Positions 8,564-17,926 of a DNA stretch of 64,000 nucleotides are shown here, one piece after another (the first letter of the stretch is position 1; every line of letters begins with the position of its first letter). A program made the translations under genes and the position numbers. The DNA lies in assembly GCA_947260005.1 (NCBI GenBank), contig CAMYOL010000029.1, positions 187,077-251,076 of the forward strand, read 5' to 3'. The notes under the pieces were generated by a model. The model had not been told where the DNA came from, ran no database searches, and worked only from the letters and a program-made list of their open reading frames with translations. This stretch comes from an uncultured Ectothiorhodospiraceae bacterium (GTDB lineage: Bacteria > Pseudomonadota > Gammaproteobacteria > UBA6429 > Thiohalophilaceae).

Positions 8564-10576
8564 CTAGTTATCACTAGCCCCTGGTAAAGTTGCTAACCGG
8601 CTTGACAAAAAGTTACTCGTGCTTCTCATCTTGCCGAGTGTTGCATCCAGGGTTGAAAACTGCTTCATTAACCGTTTCTCCGAAGTCTCCAACCGTCTGG
8701 CCAGCTGATCTCGCTGCTGGTTTATATCTTCGATGCGACGATTAAGTCCTTCTGATCGACTTTGTAGAACACCCTGATTACCAATGTAGCGATCCAGACT
8801 TTTACTAAGCTGTTCAGCTACACCCATTGAAAAAGACACATTGCCTCTTTTGCCTTCCTTACCACCAATAACTTCAATTTTTATTCCCTGGGCATCACCT
8901 GTACCGGTGAGTGCCTGGCCCTGCCCTTCAGCACCAAGACGTCCTATTCGCCCTGCAATGTTCTCTCCTGCTATACCCTCAGCGGGATCAATTCCCAAAT
9001 CTTTAATACTATTATCAGCAGAGATTACATCAACCCGGGATTGCCCGCCTAATCGGTTAGACGTAATAACCAACTGGCCAAGTGCATAACTTACGGAAAC
9101 CGATACGCCTTCGCGTTTAAATATTTCGTCTTTATTCATTTGCCCTTGTATTGCTTCAGCAAGTTGCAGTCCGCTTTCATAGACCCCGGCTTCTACTGAA
9201 ATTTTTGAACTGGTTACTCCATCGACACGCATCACCAAACTATTTTCGCCCGCCTGAACGGTCCGTGGGCCACCCGGTCCTATATCACGTCCAATATAGG
9301 ATCCTTTACTGGCAAGTTGTGTAATCGTGATATCATGCGTTCCCATGTTGGCATCGTCACTGGCAGACACATATCGTATCAGTGGATCACTCGTTGCACC
9401 TGCACGTGAAAACAATTTAGTCACCTGCGCCAGTTCTTCTTCGATGGCATTACGTAATTTGCTCTCATCAACGACTAAACTGCCATTCCGTTGCGTCTCG
9501 ATACCGATACTTGCCAAAGACCCGTGATCTTCATTAACGCCGTTGTATGATGCACCAATCACACGCCGAATCTGTTCGGCTAAACCACGCACTGAGGAAT
9601 CTCCAGCCAGTGGCCCTGCCACACCCGTCTCAGGATCAATCCCCGATACACTTTGGATCGTATTAACGATTTCGTTATAAGAAGCAACAAAGGATTGGAT
9701 ACTTTCCTGAACGGCCGCAATGTCAAACTCAGTGGTTAACAAAACTGGTTTATCGGTCAACGCATTTACTTCAACCGAAACACCTTTAATAGCCTCATCA
9801 ATGTTATTAGAAGCATTTTTGATTCGAATACCATCCAGCAAGACAACGGCATCTTGTGCCTTGGCGGTTTCAATCATATTCAATGCATTAGGTTGGGTTG
9901 GATCATAAGATAATCTGGATAAGCCACTGCCATCGTTCATTAATCCGTCTTGATCACTCACCACTAAACGTAAACTATTTATCTCGCCGGTCGCTTCGGT
10001 TGATAAAGCTAAACGATGACCTTTACCATCGTTAATGATAGAAGCTCTAACACCAAACTCGGCCTGATTGATGGCCTGGGCGACACCGAGTAATGAGTTA
10101 TTCTCATCACTGATTTGAATATTTTTAATCGTTGCTTGATCATTACTAACAAACTGGCCGCTTGTCGAATCAATCCGGCCAAATTGAAAACTTAAATTCC
10201 CCGTACCGATAGATTCAAGCTCTGAAGCGAAGGACTCAGAGGTTAGTCGGTGAGATTGTGCCAACTGTTCTACATCAACAGAATAAGCACCCGCCTGGGC
10301 CTCGTTGTTGGCACTGATCACAATTTTGTCTTCATCCGACGACGTCGCTGAAATCTTGTTGAAATCCTGACTTGATCGTAATGCCTCGAGCGAGGCTTGA
10401 AAATCGGATAAGGCACCACGAAAGACACCAAAAGCAGAAATACTGGACTGGGTTTCAATCTCCTGTCGGTCGAGTCGGTTTTGGGCAGGTGCGCCCTCAG
10501 CCGTGACTAACTGGTCAACGAGTCCTTCCACATCGAGGCTGGAACCGCCGAGCCCGGTTGGATTGATGCCTTGCAT
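8564..10576 (-). CDS. fliD: FliD, filament cap protein (HAP2)
   Basis: FliD caps the growing filament and directs flagellin insertion. At 670 residues it is longer than the roughly 450-500 of enteric or Pseudomonas FliD, the extra length lying in the exposed middle domains. The N-terminal part (GLGGSSLDVEGLVDQLVTAE) and the C-terminal coiled coil (RIEDINQQRDQLARRLETSEKRLMKQFSTLDATLGKM) are conserved. A strong GAGGAGAGG ribosome site precedes the ATG. It is driven by the sigma-54 site at 10642-10660, and its leader begins with the hairpin at 10605-10630. Confidence 0.95.
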   Translation of the reverse strand: MQGINPTGLGGSSLDVEGLVDQLVTAEGAPAQNRLDRQEIETQSSISAFGVFRGALSDFQASLEALRSSQDFNKISATSSDEDKIVISANNEAQAGAYSVDVEQLAQSHRLTSESFASELESIGTGNLSFQFGRIDSTSGQFVSNDQATIKNIQISDENNSLLGVAQAINQAEFGVRASIINDGKGHRLALSTEATGEINSLRLVVSDQDGLMNDGSGLSRLSYDPTQPNALNMIETAKAQDAVVLLDGIRIKNASNNIDEAIKGVSVEVNALTDKPVLLTTEFDIAAVQESIQSFVASYNEIVNTIQSVSGIDPETGVAGPLAGDSSVRGLAEQIRRVIGASYNGVNEDHGSLASIGIETQRNGSLVVDESKLRNAIEEELAQVTKLFSRAGATSDPLIRYVSASDDANMGTHDITITQLASKGSYIGRDIGPGGPRTVQAGENSLVMRVDGVTSSKISVEAGVYESGLQLAEAIQGQMNKDEIFKREGVSVSVSYALGQLVITSNRLGGQSRVDVISADNSIKDLGIDPAEGIAGENIAGRIGRLGAEGQGQALTGTGDAQGIKIEVIGGKEGKRGNVSFSMGVAEQLSKSLDRYIGNQGVLQSRSEGLNRRIEDINQQRDQLARRLETSEKRLMKQFSTLDATLGKMRSTSNFLSSRLATLPGASDN

Positions 10577-10604
10577 ACCTCTCCTCTAGCTTACCTTCGA
10601 GATT

Positions 10605-10630
10605 GCCGGCCCCGCCAATTCGGGGCCGGC
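10605..10630 (-). promoter_or_regulatory. Strong hairpin at the 5' end of the fliD leader
   Basis: A perfect 10-base-pair inverted repeat, GCCGGCCCCG and CGGGGCCGGC around six bases, nearly all G-C. No T-run follows on either strand, so it is not a classical terminator. Given the sigma-54 site just upstream, transcription should start within a few bases of the hairpin, so it would sit at the very 5' end of the fliD mRNA. A role in mRNA stability or in separating fliD from flaG is inference. Confidence 0.6.
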
Positions 10631-10641
10631 CTTACCGGTAA

Positions 10642-10660
10642 TTTGCAATTCCAATGCCAA
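10642..10660 (-). promoter_or_regulatory. Sigma-54 promoter of fliD-fliS-fliT
   Basis: The minus strand reads TTGGCATTGGAATTGCAAA. The -24 GG and -12 GC are ten bases apart, and the match to the RpoN consensus (TGGCAy, five bases, TTGCA) is close to perfect. It lies about 65 bases upstream of the fliD start. Confidence 0.88.
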
Positions 10661-10697
10661 TCCTAAGCTTTTAACTCCAATAACATCCCTTTCATCT

Positions 10698-11003
10698 CTA
10701 ATTGATGGTCATCCATCTTACGATAACTCGCCCTGTCTTATCATCAATCTGAAAATCCAGGTTGCGTTGTGCATTCTGCACAAAAGATTCTAACTCGCTG
10801 ACAACCCTTTCGAACGACTCTCGTGAGACTTGCATTTGCTCGGCAGACGCCTCTTTGGCGTTCGCAATACTCGCAGCTGCATCTATCCTTGGTACTTTAA
10901 CAGCCGCAACATCGACATCCTTGATCCGAGTTACACTAATCTCACTACCGTTGCTTCGCGTGTTTACCAGCGAGGTTATCTGAGCTATGGGTTCATTTGC
11001 CAT
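10698..11003 (-). CDS. flaG: FlaG-like protein between flagellin and cap genes
   Basis: FlaG proteins lie beside fliD in polar flagellar systems and affect filament length. The C-terminal core is recognisable (VSELESFVQNAQRNLDFQIDDKTGRVIVR). The 101-residue product ends there with WMTIN, lacking the family's usual final strand (D..TGEVIRQIP), so the protein looks C-terminally shortened. The N-terminal half is unordered and variable as in other FlaG proteins. It lies 59 bases after the fliC stop, with a short inverted repeat (GGAACG/CGTTCC, 11026-11052) in between. Confidence 0.82.
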   Translation of the reverse strand: MANEPIAQITSLVNTRSNGSEISVTRIKDVDVAAVKVPRIDAAASIANAKEASAEQMQVSRESFERVVSELESFVQNAQRNLDFQIDDKTGRVIVRWMTIN

Positions 11004-11062
11004 ATCTGCACCTCTATTGGTAATAGGAACGTTTCATAAAATAACTCGTTCCAGTCTCACGC

Positions 11063-12532
11063 TTATTGCAGCAACGACAAGACGCTCTGTGGAGCGACGT
11101 TTGCTTGCGCAAGCATGGCCACACCGGCTTGTTGCAGAATCTGGTTCCGTGTCAATTCCGCCGTTTCCATCGCAAAGTCAGCATCCCGAATACGTGAACG
11201 CGCAGCCGTCAAGTTCTCGGAGTTGGTTGACAAGTTAGCAATGGTAGAACCAAAGCGACTTTGTATCGCACCAAACTTCGCACGTTGTGAGTTCACTGTA
11301 TTCAATGCTGAATCTACAATTGCAAGCGAAAGGTTAGCACCATCAACGGTACTTACATCAAGTGCTTGCACCGCATTCAGCTCTGAAGCTTCCTGGGCCA
11401 TGACATTGGTCACACCCGCAAGGCTAGAAACACCAAATGACTTGTCTGAGTCAAAGGTAACCTGACCGACAACCACTGCGGTATCCACGGCACCATTCGC
11501 CGATAAGACGGTACCACCGGCTCCAGGCGCACCATCAGGGCCCGGGCTTGATGCACCAACCGTTACATTACCTGAGTTGGAGTTAACGGTATCCCGCATA
11601 GTAATGTTATTACCAGTTGCGTTAGTTAAAATAACCGTGCTGCTGTCACCACTTAAACGTGCGGTAACCCCTGTTTTTGAGGCGATATCATTAAAGGCAG
11701 TGACCGCCGCTGACAGACCATCATTACCGTCGGTACCGGCTAAGGTGAAAGAAATAGATTGGAAGTCCTTATTATCCGATTGAACATCAATCGTATAAGC
11801 ACCCGCAGCACTGAACGATAAACCCACTTCCGTTTGAGCAAAGGCACTGACGCCGGTTTCATTACTTTTAGCATCGACTGCTGATGCCACCGCTTTAGCA
11901 TTTGATTCTGGATCAATGGCAATAGTACGTGTTCCTAAGTTACCCGCTATTGTCAATGAATCGCCCTGAGCATATCGATTGGTTGGCGCGGCAGATGAAG
12001 CCACCCCTTCAATACGATGATTACCAAACTGACCAATGCGGAAGTTATTCGTTGTGGTTTGAATGGTTTGATTAGCATTCGCACCCACCTGGAATACTGC
12101 CGTACCAAAAGTACCGTCCAGTAATTTTTGTCCATTAAATTCCGTGTTTGTGGCAATACGATCTAACTCCTGTACCAACTGACCTACTTCAGCCTGAAGG
12201 GCCTGACGGTCAGATGCTGAGTTAGTGGCATTGGCTGATTGAACAGACAATTCACGAATCCGTTGCAGGATGTTTCCAGACTCCGCTAGTGCACCCTCTG
12301 CTGTTTGCGCAAGTGAAATACCATCATTGGCGTTTCGCACGGCTTGATTCAAACCACGAATCTGTGAAGTAAAACGCTCAGAAATCGCTAGTCCTGCAGC
12401 ATCGTCTTTGGCACTGTTAATTCGTAAACCAGATGACAAACGCTGCAACGAAGTTTGTAACGCCTCTTGCGAGGTGTTCAAATTACGCTGCGAGTTGAGC
12501 GACATAATGTTTGTGTTAATGACTTGAGGCAT
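11063..12532 (-). CDS. fliC: Flagellin
   Basis: The filament subunit, 489 residues. The N-terminal D0/D1 region is classical ([18 protein letters not shown], then [22 protein letters not shown]). The C-terminal D1/D0 region is equally clear ([29 protein letters not shown], ending SVLSLLQ). The central 170-380 region is the variable surface domain, rich in Ala, Thr, Ser and Gly. The ribosome site is AGAGGAGC. Only one flagellin gene is present in this window. The best promoter candidate is a FliA-type site at 12640-12666. Confidence 0.97.
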   Translation of the reverse strand: MPQVINTNIMSLNSQRNLNTSQEALQTSLQRLSSGLRINSAKDDAAGLAISERFTSQIRGLNQAVRNANDGISLAQTAEGALAESGNILQRIRELSVQSANATNSASDRQALQAEVGQLVQELDRIATNTEFNGQKLLDGTFGTAVFQVGANANQTIQTTTNNFRIGQFGNHRIEGVASSAAPTNRYAQGDSLTIAGNLGTRTIAIDPESNAKAVASAVDAKSNETGVSAFAQTEVGLSFSAAGAYTIDVQSDNKDFQSISFTLAGTDGNDGLSAAVTAFNDIASKTGVTARLSGDSSTVILTNATGNNITMRDTVNSNSGNVTVGASSPGPDGAPGAGGTVLSANGAVDTAVVVGQVTFDSDKSFGVSSLAGVTNVMAQEASELNAVQALDVSTVDGANLSLAIVDSALNTVNSQRAKFGAIQSRFGSTIANLSTNSENLTAARSRIRDADFAMETAELTRNQILQQAGVAMLAQANVAPQSVLSLLQ

Positions 12533-12873
12533 GACGCTTATGCTCCTCTTCGAACTTTATCTCAATGACCTGTTTCAGGCTTGAGAAACCAACTTTAGCG
12601 GACATACGCACAAGGCGTAATCACCGCTCCCGTGGATCACTAGCGTCCCGGATCCTGGCTTCTTTATAGACAATGCGGAAAATATTTGCCGGCCCGGAAT
12701 ATTTTAACCTGTTGTTTTTATTGTATTTATATTTATATTTGGTGGTGAGCTGAAATTAATTTTAATCCTCATCAATATCCTGAGGGAATGCCGGCAGCGC
12801 TTAGTTGTTGATTACAAACCAAAGCGTCAATTTAACTAATAAATTCAGTTAATAACCACACTAAAGGTTACCC
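12533..12873. other. Intergenic region between divergent fliC and the DUF6316-like gene
   Basis: The 341 bases hold the fliC leader and the candidate FliA site described separately. They also hold an AT-rich run of TTTATATTTATATTT type at about 12716-12741, which may mark promoter DNA for the plus-strand pair. I see no further gene, repeat or clear terminator here. Confidence 0.5.
12640..12666 (-). promoter_or_regulatory. Candidate sigma-28 (FliA) promoter of fliC
   Basis: On the minus strand, TAAAGAAG and GACGCTAG are separated by 11 bases, the exact FliA spacing. The -35 keeps the essential TAAAG. The -10 matches five of eight positions of GCCGATAA. It would give a leader of about 100 bases. 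It is weaker than the flgM and cheV sites but is the best candidate upstream of flagellin. Confidence 0.4.
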
Positions 12874-13179
12874 TTGAAAAAAAGAATATCTGATCCATGC
12901 TTAACTACATCAATGGATATTTATAATTCAAACATAGAAGTACACCGTGGTGGGGCCAAATTGCGCCAGCATGCTGATCGCTATTTTTATCTTAAAAAAG
13001 CAGGCTGGTTTCTTCGAACTCGTGGCGATGTCTTGCTGGGCGAAGGACTGGAAGTTTCCGAAGGCATCGTTGGCCCCTTTCGTTCCAGGGCCGCTGCGAA
13101 ATTTTTTCTGTTGAAATTAATCTATGAGGAACATCCAGAACTATTTGAGAAAACCGATGAGATAGTCGTATCTTCTTAA
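12874..13179 (+). CDS. Small GPF-motif protein (DUF6316-like)
   Basis: A 101-residue soluble protein of unknown function. The core reads RGG..., DRYFYL, GWFLRTRGD, then VGPFRSRAAAKFFL. The same pattern (DRYF, GWF-TR, GPF-R-A-FL) recurs in the small gene at 29219-29449. I think both belong to the short DUF6316-type family, from memory. This copy has an insertion (VLLGEGLEVSEGI) before GPF. The first in-frame start is TTG at 12874 with an AAAGG ribosome site; ATG at 12913 lacks one. It is divergent from fliC and followed closely by the DsrC-like gene. Confidence 0.65.
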   Translation: MKKRISDPCLTTSMDIYNSNIEVHRGGAKLRQHADRYFYLKKAGWFLRTRGDVLLGEGLEVSEGIVGPFRSRAAAKFFLLKLIYEEHPELFEKTDEIVVSS

Positions 13180-13221
13180 CAGTAGAAACTCCTTCACATT
13201 AATAACAGGAGTTAGTCAATC

Positions 13222-13575
13222 ATGTTAGAGACAATGTCAGACGCTGATGACACCAAACAATTGCTTGGTCTCCATGATGACCTGGAACCATGGGATCAAA
13301 CTGTTGCCTTTTCACATGCTATCAAAGAAGGCATACAGCTTAGTGAGGAACATTTTGAGGTGCTGATGTTTATTCGCCATTGTTACCATAAGCATGGCAT
13401 CATTCGACATGCACGTTCGCTTACACAGGCGCTGGATATCCGTTTTGCTGCTAATGGTGGATTAAGATATTTATATCAATTATTTCCGAATGGACCGGTT
13501 TCGCAAGGATGCAAACTTGCCGGCGTACCTTTGCCTGGTGGATCGAGCGATCGTTCTTTTGGTACTGTGCAATAA
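13222..13575 (+). CDS. DsrC/TusE-family protein lacking the C-terminal cysteine
   Basis: DsrC and TusE carry sulfur on a conserved penultimate cysteine. The 117 residues follow the family: EPWDQTVAFSHAIKEGIQLSEEHFEVLMFIR, then LRYLYQLFPNGPVSQGCKLAGVPLPGG. The cysteine of the GC-KLAG motif (C97, CysB position) is present. The terminal CysA is replaced by a tail GGSSDRSFGTVQ. It therefore cannot act as TusE in tRNA thiolation, and resembles the regulatory DsrC variants (RspA type). Its place between flagellin and hook-junction genes, with a GGAG ribosome site, is unusual for this family. Confidence 0.85.
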   Translation: MLETMSDADDTKQLLGLHDDLEPWDQTVAFSHAIKEGIQLSEEHFEVLMFIRHCYHKHGIIRHARSLTQALDIRFAANGGLRYLYQLFPNGPVSQGCKLAGVPLPGGSSDRSFGTVQ

Positions 13576-13608
13576 AAACGATTTTTTCTAAATATTAAAC
13601 TGCATGCA

Positions 13609-14835
13609 TTAGATAAAATCGAATAAAGAGATATCCTGCACACGGGTAAACGCCTTCTGCGAGGCCTGCAAGCCCGTTAACTTTAAATTTAAATCGCTAA
13701 CCGCTTTACCGTAATCCAGGTCTTCAACATCAGATAATATGGTTTTGACCTGGATTTTAACTGAAGCATTTATGTTCTCCTGACTTTCCAGGGCATTTAA
13801 TCGTGCGCCAACATTTGATCGAACATCCAATACCGTGCCTAAGGCCTCGTCAATTGATACCAGTAACCGATTAACAGAATTATTTAGCTTCGCCTGACTT
13901 GCATCCGTTCCTGATCCTTCTTTTAACTTTTCAACAAATTTATCTATCGTTGTAAATATATCCTGATGATAGCTTGGCCTTACCACAAAGTAATCACCTG
14001 GCTCAGGTGCACCTTTGACAAATGTGTGAATCCCCGCAAACTCAATCGAGCCACCTTCAATGTACCGTTGACCTGGTGGCAAGATTTCTTTTCCTTTTTC
14101 ATCTACGACAGAATAGGTCACGGGTTCTTCTGGATTAATACTTTCTTTTCGGTCGAAGACAATGGCATAAGTCCCCATGTCATAATTACCAGTTACTGTA
14201 CCGGGATCAGTTACACCACTGCCTCGGTTTAATTTTCCTTCTAAGATATTAAACTTTCCATTGCCATCACGGATTTCTCTGAATACATCACTACCAGAAT
14301 CATTGATAGCTACTTTTCGTCGTGGTCCAATTTGTATTAAACGTTGCCCATCATCTCCACTATAATCATAACCACCTGTAGAGTTCTTTGAAAATGGTTT
14401 GAATTTTCCTTTATTACCTGAAAATAAAAATTCACCATTACTATCCGCCGCATTCGCCAGGCCAACCACCTCTTCTAATAGTTGTGATACTTCTTCAGCA
14501 ATAAAAGAGCGCGTTTCATTAGTTTGGCTGGCATTATTTGCCTGAATCGTTAGCTCTCTGATGCGATGATAAACCTCGACCACATCGGCTAAGGCGCTTT
14601 CTTCGAGCGTTAACTTTGCTCGAGCGGCAACGATATTGGATTGAAATTGATCCGCTGATTTTAAAATATCGTTTAGCTTGACTATCTTAGCAGAAGCAAC
14701 GGGATCATCTGAGGGGCGATGGATTTTACGTCCCGTCGCAACTTGTTGCTGAACCTTGCTCAACTTGCTTTGCTGATCCAGCATAGAATCAACAGCCACT
14801 TTGTGAAATTGATTTGTCGATACACGTAATGACAT
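13609..14835 (-). CDS. flgL: FlgL, hook-filament junction protein (HAP3)
   Basis: FlgL connects hook cap protein FlgK to the filament. The 408-residue product starts with the flagellin-like helix (RVSTNQFHKVAVDSMLDQQSKLSKVQQQVATGRKI, followed by PSDDP) and ends with a helix pair including DVEDLDYGKAVSDLNLKLTGLQASQKAF. The stop of flgK and this start share one base (position 14835), which suggests coupled translation. It is transcribed with flgJ and flgK. Confidence 0.95.
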   Translation of the reverse strand: MSLRVSTNQFHKVAVDSMLDQQSKLSKVQQQVATGRKIHRPSDDPVASAKIVKLNDILKSADQFQSNIVAARAKLTLEESALADVVEVYHRIRELTIQANNASQTNETRSFIAEEVSQLLEEVVGLANAADSNGEFLFSGNKGKFKPFSKNSTGGYDYSGDDGQRLIQIGPRRKVAINDSGSDVFREIRDGNGKFNILEGKLNRGSGVTDPGTVTGNYDMGTYAIVFDRKESINPEEPVTYSVVDEKGKEILPPGQRYIEGGSIEFAGIHTFVKGAPEPGDYFVVRPSYHQDIFTTIDKFVEKLKEGSGTDASQAKLNNSVNRLLVSIDEALGTVLDVRSNVGARLNALESQENINASVKIQVKTILSDVEDLDYGKAVSDLNLKLTGLQASQKAFTRVQDISLFDFI

Positions 14836-16967
14836 TAGCGGAAAGCGTCCATAAGAACCTGAAAGGTCTGGTTTGCAGCAGCAATCACCTGAGCATTCGC
14901 CTGATACATATTTTGATAGCGTATCATTTCTGCTGCTTCTTCATCCAGATTGACTCCCGTTATTTCTTCTTTCGAATCGACGGCTTGATCGAGAAGTAAT
15001 TTTTGTGCCTGACGGTTTATATCCAACTCATGGGTACGGCTACCCACTTTTGATACCAGTTGACCATATGTTTGAGCGTAATCCGATGTACCATTTAACA
15101 AGGTCGGTTTTGTTTGTAATTCAGCTAACGCTAACGCGTTTTTATTATCGCTTGTCCCATCCTTATTAAATTCAATTCGAAACATATCCCCTGTTTTAGG
15201 TTTACCGTCAATGCGGATATGCATTCCTCGATCGACACCACCTGGCGTGGGAAACACGGTTGCACCTCTATTAGCATCATAGGCGATGATATTATCAACC
15301 TTTGATAGTCCATCCGCTGTCTGTTGTTTGTCATCCCGATCATGTTTTGGAGGTACTGCAGGAATAGCTTTCTCACCTGTTTCTGTAGCTGGAATCGCAG
15401 GCGTTGCACCACGCTTTTCATTTAGATCTATCGCGGGATCATCTGCAGTCGCTGCCTGTTTAATGGCAATGGCTTTTCCCGAATTATCCAGTATCTCAAA
15501 GTTTTGTTCGTCGACAAATCGAATCACATAGGGCGGGCTCAATTTGCCAGGTTCGCCCTTAAACGTGGTATTATCGACATCTGTAATTTGAGTAATCTCA
15601 ATACCGGCATCACCAAGATTATTAATATCGGATTCAACACGTATAGGAGTCGATGCGGCTATCTCATCAACTGTTTTAACTGCGACTGCAAAAATATCGG
15701 CCGATCTTCTGGTTGGCTGTATAATATAACGATCACCATCTTTTATCGCCCCACCATCCATTGTTAACTTAAATCCATCCGTTTCGATTTCATGGGGTAA
15801 ACTAGTGAACCTTCCGATGACGCTTGCATCATCCAGACGTAATAATTCATACTGACCATTCTGATAGGTTAATTGATAATTACTGGTGGTTAATTTGTTG
15901 GTGTCGACTATTTCAGAGTTTACCTTTAAATCACCCTGATTCTGATTACTTGGTAATACCAGAGGGGCATTCACATCAATGGGTCGAAAATAATTCCCTC
16001 CCAACTCGTTATTCATATTCATACCAAGACGGTGCTGGTTATTAAAGGATTGAGTAATACCTATCGCAATTCTTCCCAATTCATTTTGAGCAGGGTCTAA
16101 TATTTCTTTTCGGAACTTAATTAATCCACCGAGCTCACCACCAGATAAAAATTGATTAATAACTATTTTTTCACCACTGCCAGTGAATATCACATCCGTT
16201 TGTGATGGATCATATTCATTTAAGGCTGTCCCTAACTCTTCGTATACATCGGCAACCACAAGTGTTTGGCCATTACCGATAAATACATTCATGCGACCAT
16301 CATCTTGTATGCTGGTTCGAACATTAATTAAACCTGATAACTCCTGAACCAGGCGATCACGTTGATCCAGCAAATCGTTTGCCGGTTTATCGGTCACTTC
16401 CCGGGCTCTTACGATGCTATTATTTAATTGTGCAATACCTTTAGCCAGTTCGTTTACCTGGCCAACCATACCCTTCATATCCTGATTGACACCTTTGCGA
16501 AGCGATTCAAAGCGGTCATTTAAAAAAGCAAACCGATCCGATAAATTTCTTGAAGTACTCAACAAGACCTGGCGTGAAGCGTTTGAAGTAGGATCATTAG
16601 CCAGCCCATTCACTGAATCAAAAAACTCTGACAAAGCCGGCGCCAACCCGGCTTCCGGGTCGGCCAAAAGATTGTCAACCTGGGTGGTAAATTCATAACT
16701 CTTATCAAGAAACTTACTTAATGAATTGGTATGTCGAACTTCCGATGTAAGAAACTCATCGTAATAACGATCAACACTGTTTACAATTACCCCCGTTCCA
16801 ATAGTGCCATTGCCTGCAAATTGTGGTGCTCTGGTGTCCAGGTCAGTACGTTGACGAGAAAATCCAGGCGTTGAAGAATTTGCAATATTATGACCGACAG
16901 TTGACAGTGCGCGCTGCGCTGCCTGCACACCTGAGGTACTAATACCTAATAAATCACCACCGGACAT
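14835..16967 (-). CDS. flgK: FlgK, hook-filament junction protein (HAP1)
   Basis: FlgK forms the first junction layer on the hook. The N-terminal signature (GISTSGVQAAQRALSTVGHNIANSSTPGFSRQRT) and the C-terminal helix (GVNLDEEAAEMIRYQNMYQANAQVI) are canonical. At 710 residues it is longer than most FlgK (about 550-680). Part of the excess is an Ala/Pro-rich insert with two related AIPA-TGEKAIPA units at about residues 520-545 (bases near 15330-15410), likely a surface loop. It follows flgJ by 16 bases. Confidence 0.95.
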   Translation of the reverse strand: MSGGDLLGISTSGVQAAQRALSTVGHNIANSSTPGFSRQRTDLDTRAPQFAGNGTIGTGVIVNSVDRYYDEFLTSEVRHTNSLSKFLDKSYEFTTQVDNLLADPEAGLAPALSEFFDSVNGLANDPTSNASRQVLLSTSRNLSDRFAFLNDRFESLRKGVNQDMKGMVGQVNELAKGIAQLNNSIVRAREVTDKPANDLLDQRDRLVQELSGLINVRTSIQDDGRMNVFIGNGQTLVVADVYEELGTALNEYDPSQTDVIFTGSGEKIVINQFLSGGELGGLIKFRKEILDPAQNELGRIAIGITQSFNNQHRLGMNMNNELGGNYFRPIDVNAPLVLPSNQNQGDLKVNSEIVDTNKLTTSNYQLTYQNGQYELLRLDDASVIGRFTSLPHEIETDGFKLTMDGGAIKDGDRYIIQPTRRSADIFAVAVKTVDEIAASTPIRVESDINNLGDAGIEITQITDVDNTTFKGEPGKLSPPYVIRFVDEQNFEILDNSGKAIAIKQAATADDPAIDLNEKRGATPAIPATETGEKAIPAVPPKHDRDDKQQTADGLSKVDNIIAYDANRGATVFPTPGGVDRGMHIRIDGKPKTGDMFRIEFNKDGTSDNKNALALAELQTKPTLLNGTSDYAQTYGQLVSKVGSRTHELDINRQAQKLLLDQAVDSKEEITGVNLDEEAAEMIRYQNMYQANAQVIAAANQTFQVLMDAFR

Positions 16968-16983
16968 TATTCATCCTCAACAC

Positions 16984-17880
16984 TTAAACTTCGTGTAAAT
17001 ATTCTGAATATGGCGCACTAATAATCTCCCGTTGATATATACGATTAATCTTATCTGCATAGTTTGGATCGGTTGCATAACCTGCTTTTTGTAACTCATG
17101 GGTATAGGCTTCCGGGTCATTTGCCGCTGATAAGGCATCTTGATAACGAGGATTCGACTTTATAAATTGAACATAATCATCAAAACTCTCCTGCAACGAA
17201 TCATATACTCTAAACGATGAATGTGTTTTTTCAGCAATACCGTTTTTATATTCTAATGCTTTAACATTTATCTCTGGACCTTTCCAGGCTGAACTGGATT
17301 TAATATTAAACAGGTTATATGTACTTTTACCATTAGGTAAACGTTGCATATGCTGCCCCCAGCCCGTCTCTAAAGCAGCCTGAGCAATCAAGACTTGTGG
17401 CGCGACCTCTAACTCTTCAGCGGCGTTTTCAGCATAAGGCATCAAGGTATTAACAAACTCTTCATGTGAATTAAATCTATCAGGATCAATTGTTTTATTT
17501 GAAACCTTTTGTTGATTAACACTATTACGGATAGCGTTAAATGAAACCTCATCAGGCTTATTTTCTTTACTGGTTGCAGGCATACCCTTTTGCAGTTGCT
17601 TGACCAACATATCGGCCAAACCTAAGCCCCTTTGTTCGCTGAGTTGTAAGGCAATTTGCTTATCATACATATCCCGATACATCTCACTACTGTTCGAGTC
17701 AAAATTAGGATCGCCAAAACTGGCTGCACGCATGCTTTTGAGCATCATATTCATATATAGACTTTCGAAATGCTTGGCGACTTGTTTTAACGTAGCCTGG
17801 GGATCATTACGCGCCTTAGTGCGTAACTGAGTCATGCTCTGTACATCGGTATAAACTGACTGTGTATCATTACTTAGCAT
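16984..17880 (-). CDS. flgJ: FlgJ, rod-capping protein with peptidoglycan hydrolase domain
   Basis: FlgJ caps the rod during assembly and cuts peptidoglycan for its passage. Residues 1-110 are the rod-cap domain (AKHFESLYMNMMLKSMRAASFGDP, then SEQRGLGLADMLVKQL). Residues 140-295 are a glucosaminidase/muramidase domain (APQVLIAQAALETGWGQHMQ, NLFNIKSSSAWKG, FDDYVQFIKSNPRY) with the catalytic Glu in ALETGWG. The bifunctional form is typical of beta/gammaproteobacteria. It is the first gene of flgJKL. Confidence 0.95.
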   Translation of the reverse strand: MLSNDTQSVYTDVQSMTQLRTKARNDPQATLKQVAKHFESLYMNMMLKSMRAASFGDPNFDSNSSEMYRDMYDKQIALQLSEQRGLGLADMLVKQLQKGMPATSKENKPDEVSFNAIRNSVNQQKVSNKTIDPDRFNSHEEFVNTLMPYAENAAEELEVAPQVLIAQAALETGWGQHMQRLPNGKSTYNLFNIKSSSAWKGPEINVKALEYKNGIAEKTHSSFRVYDSLQESFDDYVQFIKSNPRYQDALSAANDPEAYTHELQKAGYATDPNYADKINRIYQREIISAPYSEYLHEV

Positions 17881-17926
17881 TATGCTTTAACACTCGCCTT
17901 CTCTTAATTCCATCATAATGATAGAA

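Noticed and set aside
12565-12592. TAAAGTT...GCCTGAAA on the minus strand as the fliC sigma-28 promoter
   Set aside because: The elements look FliA-like, but 13 bases lie between TAAA and GCC instead of 15, and the -10 lacks the GCCGATAA pattern. The site at 12640-12666 has correct spacing.
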